In this document: positions 14,301 to 24,385 of the stretch, one piece after another | How the letters are laid out: each line of letters starts with the position of its first letter | How positions within the stretch are numbered: position 1 is the first letter of the stretch | NCBI RefSeq assembly: GCF_027942865.1 | Contig: NC_134517.1 | Span: forward strand, 19,040,009-19,104,008 | Reading direction: 5' to 3' | Origin: Odontesthes bonariensis | Lineage: Eukaryota; Chordata; Actinopteri; Atheriniformes; Atherinopsidae | DNA: 64,000 nt | Made by a program: the position numbers and the translations under genes | Notes under the pieces: model-generated | Database searches by the model: none | What the model was told of the DNA's origin: nothing | What the model saw: only the letters and a program-made list of their open reading frames with translations

Positions 14301-17300
14301 ACACGGTAAATGTAGAATTAAATCATTTTAAACCTTTCAAACAAAGACTGGATAACAAAGATAATCACTGTGAAAGGTCGTGAAATGAGCTGAAATCAGA
14401 CATGACCAATAGGAAGCCAGAAGAGAATACACTCGTACCACTCTCTTGTCAGGCACCCGCTGAGTGAACACTCTGTAAAGCCTCCACGTTTTCCCCAAAA
14501 TTGGGCCAAACACCAGGGTACTTCCCACGCAGAGCGTCCACATCTGAGCCTGCAGCAGGAGACAGCACCATATAATGACCTTACAATTTAACAACTCCAA
14601 CGCCATCATGAAGCATTGAAGGCAACGCGGGTGCATACTTGCAGCATGGCCGTAGATGTTCCAGTTTGGGAGTGAGCTCGATCATCAACGGCAAACAGGA
14701 CGCCGCTGGTGTAGGTGAGGACACTTCCAAAAAGAGTAAGGATGTTGAGGTTGGGACTGGACATCTTTACTATCCTGATAATATGACAAAATCATATTCA
14801 ATTATCTGTATTTACCTTTTTGCGTTCATATGATGTTTTACTTAGCACTGTACCTGTTGTTTTTGAAGCGCAGGGTGAAGAAGAGGAAGCAGAAGGCCGA
14901 CAGGATGCCACAGGAGAGCAGAGTCCACACAACAGCACTTAGCACCGGGGAGAGGGAACGCCTCGGGAGCTCCACTGCCAGCTGCACACACACACGAACA
15001 TGAACCTTTAAATTTCCAAAATCACATCTAAATGCTGTTCATATGTGTGCATTACGGTTACTGTTACTATGTGCGCTTTAACTTTTATGATAGACACCAA
15101 AGCAAAGACCAAGAGGCACGGGTTCATCTCAGCTTAAAATTTTATTAGAGCAAACAACAAAAAACAACATCACCCAGCACATTTGTATTTTTTTCGCAGA
15201 AAAATTAAAACCGGCAGTGAAAAATAGCAGATGGGTTTAGACATTCACAGGCACAATGACAAGAGGGGCCGAGTTGACCCCTCCGCGATTCCTTCGAGGG
15301 TTGAAGTAGGGGAAAAGTCTTCCACTGAATATGTATCCTGTGAATGTGTAGATATGAGAATGAGAGTCCGCGTTGTAAAAGGAAACCTGCCCCCACCCCA
15401 GATCCACATACACCCCGACTGTCTGGGGTTTCTCCACCAGCGGCACGCAGACAGGGGGGCTGCTGAGCGCCCAGTATCTTCCGTCCTCTCTCATCCCCAG
15501 GGTCCAGTAGCCTCTTTCAGGGTTCATCAAATTCCCTCCTTTTCTGTTGACCGATTCAAGCCCAACACCAATGTCCCACTCCGTCTTCCCTTTCACCTGG
15601 ACCTCAAAGTAGAACCTGCCAGAGGAGAAACCCTCCTTTCCCAAAACACTAACACAAGGGTAAAACCTCTCTGGGTTGTTGGGGAGGCTCACAGCCACAT
15701 CGCCGTGGTAGACCTGTTTCTTGTTTACTGACAACACCAGTTTGGGGTGAGCTGTGTCAGGATCCAGACTCACGTCCACGGCGCACCCTTGAGCCCTCTT
15801 AAATTCGGCCTCACAAAACTTCTTCACCTCGGCTTTAACCGTCTCCTCCAGCTGACACGTGGTTCTCCGGACCGCCCTCCTCACCGTGCCCACATAAAGA
15901 GCACTTTCTGCGCAGGTGTCAGACCAGACTTTGATGGCTGGTATGCTGCAGAAAGCTGGACATCTCTTTAAAAAGTAGAGATTGTCTTCAGTGCGTAAGA
16001 GCAGCTCCAGTTCAGAACTCCTGTGCCTCAGCCGACTGACCTCCTGCTCCAGCTCCATTATAATCGCACCGGCCATGCTTTCTACTTGCCTCTGCTTTGC
16101 TCTTATCACATCAACCACCTCAGCTTGACCTCTCTGGACAACTTGGGACAGTTTGTTGAAGACCTGCAAACTCTCCTCAACCTCTCCTTCTGTGTTTCTT
16201 TCGCTGAGCTGAACAGCTTGATTGAACTCACAGATTTTCTGCAGCCTTTCATGGATCAGTTTTTGCACCTCAACATTGATGCTTCCAATCTGAACTCTCC
16301 TGTCTCTGCTTTCATCCTCTATCCGAGCAGTGTGATGATCTTTGTGCTCAGTTTTCATGCAGACATGGCACACGCACATCTGATCAGTGTTACAGAACAG
16401 GTCCAGCAGGCTCTCGTGCTTCTGACATATTCTCTCTTGCATGTTCATCGTGGGGTCAATTAGCCTGTGTTTCTTGAGGGTTCCTACGACATGATGAGGC
16501 TCCAGATGAGTCTCGCAGAATGAGGCCAAACAGTCCAGACAGGATTGAAAAGCTTTCACTTTCTTTCCAATGCAAACATCACAAGCTACGTCTCCTTTAT
16601 GGGCCGTTGACTGGCACACAGCGCTGGCTTCCTCTTTAAGTTTCCTTTCCCCAAACTCCTTGAACTGAGAGGCCACCTCTGATATGAAGGTGTTAACTTT
16701 GAGGTCAGGCCTCTTGTAAAACTTGTGCTTACACATGGGGCACTGCGGCAGATTAATGCCTTGCCAGTATGTCTGTATGCAGCCCCTGCAGAAGTTGTGC
16801 CCACAAGGAGTAGAGACTGGCTGGTTGAACACATCCAGACAGATGGGGCAAAGAAGCTGCTCCTTAGACAGAATGCTGGCAGCAGTGGCCATATCTGCGA
16901 ACACATCCAGAAAGAAAAGAACAGGTGGGATTTAATGGAACAAGTCGGCTCAGCTCCTAGTATTTTTGTCTTTCCACTGTATTATCAGGCTTAGAAACAC
17001 ATGTGTCTGGTAAGCTGCCCATTTCCATTAATAGCAACAAATACACAGTGTTACATTTCATCCCAAGATAATTCATTGAAGTAGCATGGTTCTCATGTCA
17101 GCTGAGATCAACAAAGAATAATAAAGAGTGACAGTACAAACACTAACATCAAGTAAAACAATTCATTGAGTAATATCTTCTCACAACAAAGAGCACAGCG
17201 CAGCTCACAGTTTCCCTTTGAGTGAAGATGTCAGACACACTGTGAGGGCAAATGATGTGTAGCACTAACATCATAAGGCATTACAGAAATCAAAGAGATA

Positions 17301-17984
17301 ACTCACCTCGCTTTTTTGTGTTGTTATGAAGACATAGAGTTGTGTTTGTTTGCCTCTACGCAGGGTCTCCACTGCTCAAGTTTTCATTTGGGAAGTCACA
17401 TTATACTTCTTCTTGCCCGCCTATTGGTGTTGATCTCTGCTCACTTTTCTCTTAAAGGCATCGGCGACAGGTGCAAAGCTAAACATAGCTGCAGGAGTCC
17501 ATCCCTATTGCCTTTCCCGATCTCTTGTATTCAGCTGCCCTCTCAAATGAAATAGTACCACATATCTAGCAAGCAAGCATGAGAGCAATTTTTAGGTGGG
17601 AGAGCTACGTGCTGCACAAAGCATGAGCAAATGGGAGGCACAAGAACTTCGTCGAAGGTGTGAAACGATAGCATACATAGCTAAAAAGGTTGAAACAAAG
17701 GCTTCAGTAATATATGAGTTAAAAAAAAAACAATGAGGGAGGAATTTAAAAAGTAGAACTAAAATTGAACAAGTGTCAAACAAAGAAGATTAAGACATAT
17801 GAGTTAAAACCAATTAAAAACAAGACAAATCAATTTTAATTTTCTCATTTGACTTGTGTGGATCCTCTCTGTTATATGGTAGCAATATATATTGACTAAT
17901 GACTCTTGTGTCAGTCATGTGATCAGTTTATTGCCAGCAGAGTCAAAATGTTAAAAGGCATTACATTACGCAACATGTTAAACT

Positions 17985-18062
<78 letters not shown>

Positions 18063-19000
18063 CAAGCATAAATGTGTAATGACTTGACAACTGCTGGAAA
18101 CTGGGTCAGATTATCTACAAACAGGTCTAAGGGGTGTCCTTAGTGGTTAGGGTCTGCAAAAAGTGGTCAAAGAAAAGCTCACTTATGCACATGGGGAGAG
18201 ACGGCCTCCTTATCAATGTTGGTTATGCCAGAAAGGTGTTAAAGCATGTGGTGCATCGCCGCTTTCTGTATAGCTGCAGACCGGTCCGAGTTTATACACT
18301 TATTTCACTGACTGCTGTACACCATCAGGGCTGTATACTATGAGCATGGGTAACTTGTTTTCCACAGAGCACAACACCTAAACCTGGCCAAGAAGTTTCA
18401 TTGCCTAGACCCAAAAAGCAGAGGCTGAAAACGAAAGTGTAACAGCAACAAATATTCAAAACCTGGTCAGAAAACTGACGGGGTGCTCTGGTTGGAAGTC
18501 AGGCGACCCTTTACTTACTGCCAAAAGCAAACGCTTACACTGTCAGTTACTGTAAACCTTCATCCTTGAGGATACTGGTGGAGGTCAGTATACAGCACTG
18601 AAGCGTTAAAATGTGACACTGTGTCAAAATACGATATCATTAAGAAATATGATGTAGGTCACCCATGCTGGACAAGACATATAGCCTGTCAGCATTGTGC
18701 TGAAGTGTCAGATGTATACATATAGCCTACTGTATAAACGAATGCACAACTGCGTATGGCATCTGTAAACCTCAGATATGACATGGACATTACAATCATG
18801 TTCTTGTTGTGGATAAGTAAATCCTAACGGCAATGTTTGATCTGGAGGGAGAGAATTACCAGGTTGAGTGTGCATAGCCTCTGGAGAACGTCGAGGCCCT
18901 CCTGCCTGCTGACTCCGGACTGGATGAAGCAAAGTGGGGACTCACACTGGGAGCTGCAGTTCAGCTCAGGCTCCATAACTGGCCCCAGTCTGTCCACCAT
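9975..19000 (-). CDS. gpr156: Probable G-protein coupled receptor 156 (whole gene, nine coding exons)
   Basis: Joining 18860-19000, 14854-14981, 14639-14774, 14439-14549, 13940-14065, 13610-13705, 12435-12671, 11597-11755 and 9975-11330 (complement) gives an unbroken 829-residue frame with GT-AG introns in matching phases; human GPR156 is of similar length. GPR156 is an orphan class C (GABA-B-like) receptor without a Venus-flytrap domain. It signals through Gi and sets hair-cell orientation downstream of Emx2. Diagnostic matches are MEPELNC near the start, KMSSPNLNI, LVFGPILGK, FTQRVPDKRV, an SLQEQVNNAK coiled coil after TM7, and the C-terminal FKDDIKPT. Seven hydrophobic segments lie between residues about 55 and 325, followed by a long acidic, Ser-rich tail. 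The first coding intron contains a TRIM gene. An upstream non-coding exon is implied but not located. Confidence 0.95.
11597..11755 (-). CDS. gpr156: gpr156 coding exon 8
   Basis: 53 residues, phase 0 at both ends: LTQWRQFEEDQ, MAKYFSSPSKS and MKKMLSE. It aligns with the human juxtamembrane segment LKQWKAFEEE...MAKYFSTPNKS. The donor is gtaatg and the acceptor ccatgcag. Confidence 0.93.
11756..12434 (-). other. gpr156: gpr156 intron 7
   Basis: Non-coding intron of 679 bases with no recognised repeat. The donor at its high-coordinate end reads gttcga, a poor match to consensus after the GT. Confidence 0.85.
12435..12671 (-). CDS. gpr156: gpr156 coding exon 7 (TM5 end to TM7)
   Basis: 79 residues, phase 0. 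It begins GCLLLYGTYLAGLTSNVSHP, which finishes TM5, includes PPVNQSPTILTAVTLV (TM6) and SWPNLVYSIVAGAIFICTLA (TM7), and ends NCVLFVPQ. It matches human LLLLYGAYLAGLTGHVSSPPVNQS closely. Confidence 0.95.
12672..13609 (-). other. gpr156: gpr156 intron 6
   Basis: AT-rich intron of 938 bases. I see no repeat or embedded gene in it. Confidence 0.85.
13610..13705 (-). CDS. gpr156: gpr156 coding exon 6 (extracellular loop 2 / TM5)
   Basis: 32 residues, phase 0: VMERDISYSLSQLDSCSSLY then SHMWVIVIAVQK. It corresponds to human VTGKDVSCTS...SRYSDVWIALIWGCK. The exon is bounded by a gtgtag acceptor and a gtaagt donor. Confidence 0.9.
13940..14065 (-). CDS. gpr156: gpr156 coding exon 5 (TM4)
   Basis: 42 residues, phase 0: IIRDIQLIGMVALLILVDIL through AWNLTDPVRC to GAVVK. 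It corresponds to human IIKDLQLLGLVAALLMADVI and WVLTDPIQC. Confidence 0.94.
14066..14438 (-). other. gpr156: gpr156 intron 4
   Basis: Non-coding intron of 373 bases with nothing recognisable in it. Confidence 0.85.
14439..14549 (-). CDS. gpr156: gpr156 coding exon 4 (TM3)
   Basis: 37 residues, phase 0: AQMWTLCVGSTLVFGPILGK then TWRLYRVFTQRVPDKRV. This is the best-conserved stretch of the gene; human reads LCIGTSLVFGPILGKSWRLY and KVFTQRVPDKRV. Confidence 0.97.
14639..14774 (-). CDS. gpr156: gpr156 coding exon 3 (intracellular loop 1 / TM2)
   Basis: Begins in phase 2, completing an Arg codon, then IVKMSSPNLNILTLFGSVLT, YTSGVLFAVDD and ending AMLQ. It matches human RIVKMSSPNLNIVTLLGS. Confidence 0.95.
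14854..14981 (-). CDS. gpr156: gpr156 coding exon 2 (TM1)
   Basis: Residues 48-90: LAVELPRRSLSPVLSAVVWT, LLSCGILSAFCFLFFTLRF, KNN plus two bases of Arg. It matches the human SSLSPVLLGIVWTFLSCGLL stretch. The acceptor is gtgtgcag and the donor gtacag. Confidence 0.95.
15141..15146 (-). terminator. Polyadenylation signal AATAAA for the nested TRIM gene
   Basis: The minus strand reads AATAAA about 90 bases past the TRIM stop codon, in the right place for a short 3' UTR that ends before gpr156 exon 2 (14854-14981). Confidence 0.5.
15237..16892 (-). CDS. TRIM-family E3 ubiquitin ligase (bloodthirsty/TRIM39-like)
   Basis: One long coding exon of 551 residues with the full RING, B-box, coiled-coil, PRY/SPRY layout. 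The RING (residues 15-54) keeps all eight ligands: C15, C18, C30, H32, C35, C38, C51 and C54. A B-box-like zinc segment (about 103-133) and a B-box 2 (about 155-190) follow, then a heptad-rich coiled coil (about 195-300). The PRY/SPRY (about 365-550) has LDPDTAHPKLVLS, WDIGVGLES, YWTLGMREDGRYWALS and FNPRRNRGGVNSAPL. The start ILSKEQLLCPICLDVFNQPV resembles the teleost bloodthirsty-related (btr) group, RING ligases expanded in fish and often linked to innate immunity. I chose the ATG at 16892 because a cgcag acceptor abuts it. An in-frame ATG at 16904 spans that splice site. The gene lies in gpr156 coding intron 1, on the same strand. Its exact paralogue is uncertain. Confidence 0.92.
   Translation of the reverse strand: MATAASILSKEQLLCPICLDVFNQPVSTPCGHNFCRGCIQTYWQGINLPQCPMCKHKFYKRPDLKVNTFISEVASQFKEFGERKLKEEASAVCQSTAHKGDVACDVCIGKKVKAFQSCLDCLASFCETHLEPHHVVGTLKKHRLIDPTMNMQERICQKHESLLDLFCNTDQMCVCHVCMKTEHKDHHTARIEDESRDRRVQIGSINVEVQKLIHERLQKICEFNQAVQLSERNTEGEVEESLQVFNKLSQVVQRGQAEVVDVIRAKQRQVESMAGAIIMELEQEVSRLRHRSSELELLLRTEDNLYFLKRCPAFCSIPAIKVWSDTCAESALYVGTVRRAVRRTTCQLEETVKAEVKKFCEAEFKRAQGCAVDVSLDPDTAHPKLVLSVNKKQVYHGDVAVSLPNNPERFYPCVSVLGKEGFSSGRFYFEVQVKGKTEWDIGVGLESVNRKGGNLMNPERGYWTLGMREDGRYWALSSPPVCVPLVEKPQTVGVYVDLGWGQVSFYNADSHSHIYTFTGYIFSGRLFPYFNPRRNRGGVNSAPLVIVPVNV
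16893..17307 (-). other. Predicted 5' UTR intron of the TRIM gene
   Basis: An acceptor (gtgttcgcag) sits two bases before the chosen ATG. A near-consensus donor GAG/gtgagt lies 0.4 kb upstream, with its exon side ending at complement 17307. This suggests a spliced leader with a non-coding first exon just above 17307. It also argues against the gene being a recent intronless retrocopy. No transcript evidence is available here. Confidence 0.4.
17308..18859 (-). other. gpr156: Remainder of gpr156 first coding intron, with TRIM upstream region
   Basis: Non-coding DNA between the TRIM leader and gpr156 coding exon 1. It contains a 77-base CA microsatellite (17985-18061). The TRIM promoter should lie near 17310-17500, but I see no clear TATA box or interferon response element. 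Confidence 0.6.
17985..18061. repeat. (CA)n microsatellite
   Basis: Nearly perfect CA/AC dinucleotide array of about 38 units. Confidence 0.95.
18860..19000 (-). CDS. gpr156: gpr156 coding exon 1 (extracellular N-terminus)
   Basis: 47 residues: MVDRLGPVMEPELNCSSQCE through CFIQSGVSRQEG to LQRLCTLNL, ending in phase 0 at a gtaatt donor. MEPELNCS aligns with the human start MEPEINCS, so translation may begin at the first ATG (19000) or at Met9 (18976). The exon continues 12 bases further to a ctccgcag acceptor at 19012, so a 5' UTR exon must exist upstream. N14 is in an N-glycosylation sequon (NCS). Confidence 0.85.
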
Positions 19001-21759
19001 TACATACGCATCCTGCGGAGCATCAAAAGATAAGTGTGATCACATTTGGAAAATCAACATGATGCTCTCTTTGAGCCCCTGTGGGGACTGACGATGTAAC
19101 GCGTCTCCTGTTTGGTCGTAACCAAGAAACTGAACTTTTCCCCACAGGTCCATATATAGTTTTGTTATTTCATCTCTATTCAGAAGCATTTTTCAGGTAA
19201 CAGACTGTACAACTAATGGATTTTTTAGTGAAGCTTATCACCTTTAAGTTTGCTGTGAAAACAACAACAAAAAAAATAATCCATCAGAAAGACAGCAGTA
19301 CTTTGGTGCATTCTGAGAGTTCTGAAACAACAGTTGCAGGTCTGGATCGCCACTAAAAAACCCCGCTGCCATGTAAAGAAAACTCTCCAGGAGGCAGACA
19401 TCTCATTACCCAGGTCTACCGTAAACACAAGACATCGCAGAGATAATACATAGGGTTCAACACAAGGTGCAAACCACTGATAAGCCTCAAAAATAGAAAC
19501 GTCAGATTAGACTTTGCCAAAAAAAACATATAAAAAAGCCAGACTAGAGCAGGGAAAAACTTCCTTTGCACAGTGAAACTAAGATAATCTTGATTTATGG
19601 GAAGAAATTAGTATGCTGAAGGTTTGCAACAGCTCACAAGCTTAAATTTTACAGCACTGTGTGTAAAACATGTTGCAGCACTGTTATACACGACTTCCAC
19701 TGGCACTGGATCAGCAGTAGTTATTGATGATGTGATGGAACACAGAAGCACCTGGAAGAAGGTCATAAAATATTCTATCTGCTACGATTCAGATAAACTA
19801 AACTGGATAGACAATGAACCAAAACAACCAGTGAAAGCAGCACTGGGGGGTTTTTAAGCCAAAAAAGAAGAGTACCCTGCAAGGGCCAAATCAGTCCTGA
19901 TGTGAACCCCATCAAGCTTTATATCACTCGATAAAGACTAACTTAAAGCAGATAGACCCATAAACAAATAAAAACAGAGGACAGCAGTTGGAAATTACTG
20001 GCAAAGCATCACACAAGAGGAAATGCAACATTCAGTGATGCCCATGGGCTCTGGAGTTCAAGTAGCCCACAAGGATTTTAGAAAAAAAAAACAACTTCTA
20101 CATAAGTTTAATTTATGGATTTGTTCAAATATTTTTCAAGCCCTAAAAAGATAGCTATAATTGCTTAATATATTACACCGTTTGAATGTAAATGTCTTTC
20201 AAAATAATGTTGACAGTCTGCTCTTCAAGCCATTATTCTTTATATAACTGTAACTTAAATATGATTAGGTAAAGAAATGAATTAGAAGATATGTCTGTCT
20301 CCTTGCTGACAGAATGATTTAAAGTCCAAAACAAAAAGCACTCGAGGGGACACAAACTGATTCCATTTAAAGTCACTGTTATATTTCCAGGTTCTAATTC
20401 ACTAACTAGTTGTAGGCCCTCTGTCCACCACAGTGTGGTGCTCTGAGAGACCACAGAAGGAGCGAAGGGGACACGGAGGTGATTTTACACTGCTCTGATC
20501 TGAATGACAAATAAATCTCACACTAAACAAAACTGAATGAAATCAGAGAAATGAAAATGCCCAACAAAAGTGTTGAATTTTTTTTCCAGCCACAGAACTA
20601 CAAATAGAGATGATAGAGAGACTGTCCTCAGTTTTCCCCACGTCAGCACACAGGTAAATGAACATTTGCAAACAGCGGATCGCAGTCTCCTGCACATCTT
20701 TAAGCAACAAACCGAAAGAGTATTGCAGAGGTAATAGACGGCAGCTGTCATTTTTGGATTCACTTAACAGCCACGTCATCTGCAATCAGCACAGTTATTT
20801 GGGTGTCTGAGATCGAAGGTGTAAACTTTACCTGCTACAACAGTTTGTCACCCCTGCCACAGGCATTTTTACGAGGCTAACGCAGGCTGCACTGACATGC
20901 TGGAGATTCACCTCTGAGACACACCTGATATTCTGAGCTGAAACCAGACCATGAATTTGATCATTGTAATTGCTGCAGTGACTCACCCCCATACTGTTTA
21001 GATGATAAGACAAATTGTATTGATGTAAATTGGCAGACAGGTGAGTGTTTATGTGAGCAGTGTTATAAGGCATCACATGTCTCATCACTGTCTGTAATAA
21101 CTAAGACAGGTTGTCTTATAAAGGCCCTGAATTTATGAGCTTAACAGAAAAAAAGTGTGGGAATGTATCGATGCATCCAATGTGACATAGAGATATCCTC
21201 TATAAAAAAAAAAGACCAAATGTGATCAAGTGAATCCCCTGGTGGCCTACTTCCAGAAACATTATTGCTGTTAACAAAACAAAGGAGCCCTGTGGGCAAC
21301 ATATCTGTGAAATGTCTGAAGTTCCTGTTCATGTCCTGTCGTCACTTTCCAAGTTTAGATCACAGTTAAGCTTCTTCCCGCAGGAAGGCCGGCAGGGAAA
21401 GGCATTTCCTCCAGTTTTGCAAACCCCAGCCTCCATAGGTTGTAATATGGAAGAGAGCCCGCCACCATGCAGGGGTCAGCAAAGGTCTACCGTCATCCAG
21501 CTATGTGGGGAGGTTGCTGTGTGAGGGAGAACAGCTCCCAACTTCAAGCAGCCTTAGGTTTTATGGACATGTTTTGACAGTTCAGGATAGTCATGAGGAG
21601 TGTCTTCTGAAGTCTAAACCGCAAGTATTACCTGAGCGGCCTGTGAATGTGGGATGGGCCTGACCTTGTGGCTTAGCTTTCCCTTGTTCGTTGCTCTTTT
21701 TTTTATTCAATAACCTATGATTGGATTACCCCCATTTCCGACAGGCTACTTTTTGATGA

Positions 21760-21761
<2 letters not shown>

Positions 21762-21793
<32 letters not shown>
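21762..21793. repeat. poly-A run
   Basis: Thirty-two consecutive A residues with no recognised retroelement body attached on either side. Confidence 0.9.
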
Positions 21794-21794
<1 letters not shown>

Positions 21795-22210
21795 ACACCC
21801 AAAAAACTTGGTTTTAAGAGTTAATTAAAAATGAAGTAAAGCCATTCATTGTCCTGTCAATCACTAGGTTTTGAAGATTAGAGCGGCAACTGCCAGATGC
21901 ATAAAGCCTGGTTCAGGGGCTGATATTGAAACATTCTTTCTGAGGCAATAATCCGTTTATAAGTTTATTCTTTAATCTGAGTTAGAATGCAATTACCGGC
22001 AGCGAATTGTCGCACGCCATTTCTGGGCAAAGGGGTCTTTTTTGCAGTGTAGATGTATTCTATCAACTGGTAATTTTGCGCAAAATTAAAACAAGATGTA
22101 GGTAAAAGCCACGAGACAATTTCAAGAAAAACGCCTAATGAAACGGACCTCGTGCATGTCAGCGTAAAATGTAGGTGTTCGTGCAGAAGAACGCATCTTT
22201 AGAAACATTC

Positions 22211-22239
22211 AAATATTCCGTATACTATACGGAATATTT
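22211..22239. repeat. Perfect palindrome (14-bp arms, 1-base spacer)
   Basis: AAATATTCCGTATA (22211-22224) and TATACGGAATATTT (22226-22239) are exact reverse complements around a single C. Confidence 0.95.
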
Positions 22240-24109
22240 ATACGGATATATACAATATCTTAATTGTATATGATGTAACTTCTATAAGTGGCCACCATCG
22301 ATAGATTAGCCTCCTCTAATTCTCTGAACAATCCTGATCTGTAAGACACTAATTAACGCTGCTGTCCATCGCCTCGGTTATCCGGTGAAATAACAAACTT
22401 GCGAGCCATGAAAAAAAAAAGATAGGAGAGGACGGGAAATAGGAACGAAAGGGAATCAGAAGAGAAAAGTTTTAAGGCGCAAACCTCGATCCTCAGAGCG
22501 CAAGGAAGATCCCATCGCCGCGTGCTGCGTCAGACTCCATCGCGCAAGATTCGGAAAAGTTCTGATGAAAATTGAAAACAATTTGAAATATAAATGATCC
22601 AACATTGCTACGTGGTTCCCATGACCGCACTCCGGGAAGAGAATCCCACGACTTAATCTCGCCGTCAAACTGTCAGTCTAAGAGGAGCCTGTCACTCAGG
22701 AAAAGTTCACCAGACTGCTGGAGTTTCCATTTGAGCACGCAGGGCGGGAGGTGTGTGTGTATGTGTGTGCCAGGATAGGAGGTGGTTGCGCCCCCTTTTC
22801 TATAAACTGTGTGAGCACGTGGTGCAGGAGGGTTGTGACAGTGCGAGTGCAGCTTGTTCCAGAGGCCCCTGGGGGCACTGGGGTGGCATATACGGGACAG
22901 ACAGGGCGGCACGCTATCTGTCCGCAGCGCAAACAAACAGGCTGAAAACAGCGCTTGTTTAAATGGAAAGAGAAACACGAATTATCTCTGACTTGTTTTT
23001 CAAACGCGGACATGGATGAGAGACGGAAGATCACAGGTGAAGTGGTATTTCTCGCAGGCCGACCGTCGTGTCCAAAGCAGTTTTACTTTGAGTGTGGTGC
23101 GCTAGAAAACATTTTTGAGCATTTGTTCCCCCAGCTGCGAGAGGCATAAAGGTGTTATTAAGTCGTCACAGAGATTTACAGTGTGAGCCTACACACAGTG
23201 TCATTCCTCATGAGGGAGTGCCACTTTCTGGGAAACACAAGACACGCAGCGAGATCCAGAAGAGAAATTTGCAGATTTCAGTCAAGCATTCATAAGCCCA
23301 CTTTCAGTCTTTCATACATCTTTCATCTGGATGTGTGGGCTTATTGTTTTACAGTTTAGCCAACCTCCTCGGTGCTAGAGGGAATGGCTTCTGGACTTAT
23401 TCTCCTGGTTCCTGAAGACGTTTCACCTCTCATCCGATCACCATGACGTATTGACTGAAGCCTCAGTAAAGTCACTTAAACTGAACTTGCACACAAAACC
23501 AGAAAGTATCAATCATATAAAAGCTTCATAACAATTTCAGACTCTAGATCGAATGTGAAAAACAGACCAATGACTCACAAAAATTTTGGCACTAAACAGT
23601 TGTTCATATCTAACTCACTCTGTAGCTAAAGCTTTTCACAAAAGAATAAATAACCATCAGCGAACATTGTTATGTTCTATCGTTTTTGCTATATTTGATG
23701 TATTAGCAAACAATAAAAAAAAAAAAAGAATTTGCATTTCATTGCTATATTATTCAAATTTCACATCATAACCCTGGCAACTGTCACTGTATCTACAGCA
23801 CGCAAATTGGATTTGAATCAAATCCTCAGCACATATCCTGTAATGAATATTTAAGAAATCCAACTGTAGGATTACTACTGCTAAAACCACGATGAGTATG
23901 ACAGTACTGATTATTCTGACAGTAGCAAAGCACTTTGATAAGCTGGTCGAATACAGAGAGAGCGGTGGATTTTAAGGTTGCACATCACCTATTTCAGCAT
24001 ATCAGAGAAAGGACAACTAGAAGATTTTATATAGGAAACTCCATTAACTATAACTCTCATCGTTGTCATATAGAAGCTTTGGCATCTGCATTCACCGGAT
24101 TGCTTTTTA

Positions 24110-24385
24110 ACTATAAATTCATCCATTTGTCTATTTTCTACACCCACCTCATCCTGTTCAGGGTCTCTCTGCCATTGGGCGAGAGGCAGGGACACGTCAC
24201 GAGTCCATCTGACATGATCGTGCACGTTCACTCCTACGGTGTATTCAGAATCACCAGTTAACAAAGCATGCATGTTCACTCCTATGGTGTATTCAGAATC
24301 TTAATGAAGCATGTATGTTTTTGCACCGTGGGAGAAAGCTGGAGAGCCTGGAGAGAACCCATACATGCACTTTAGCAAAAAAACA
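24110..24385 (+). repeat. Dispersed fish repeat with an internal tandem duplication
   Basis: The stretch from ATCCATTTGTCTATTTTCTA through gggcgagaggcaggg and TTTGCACCGTGGGAGAAAGC to GAGAGAACCCATACATGCAC follows a short repeat found widely in fish genomes. Within it a 48-bp unit is duplicated. GTTCACTCCTAYGGTGTATT plus CAGAATC occurs at 24226-24252 and 24274-24300 with one mismatch. Confidence 0.6.

Noticed and set aside
16023..16463. 146-codon plus-strand frame and other frames opposite the TRIM gene
   Set aside because: Shadow of the intact minus-strand TRIM coding sequence.
23397..23450. Short stretch with CTGAAGACGTTTCACCTCTC, resembling a piece of a fish retroelement
   Set aside because: Too short to assign and nothing retroelement-like adjoins it.
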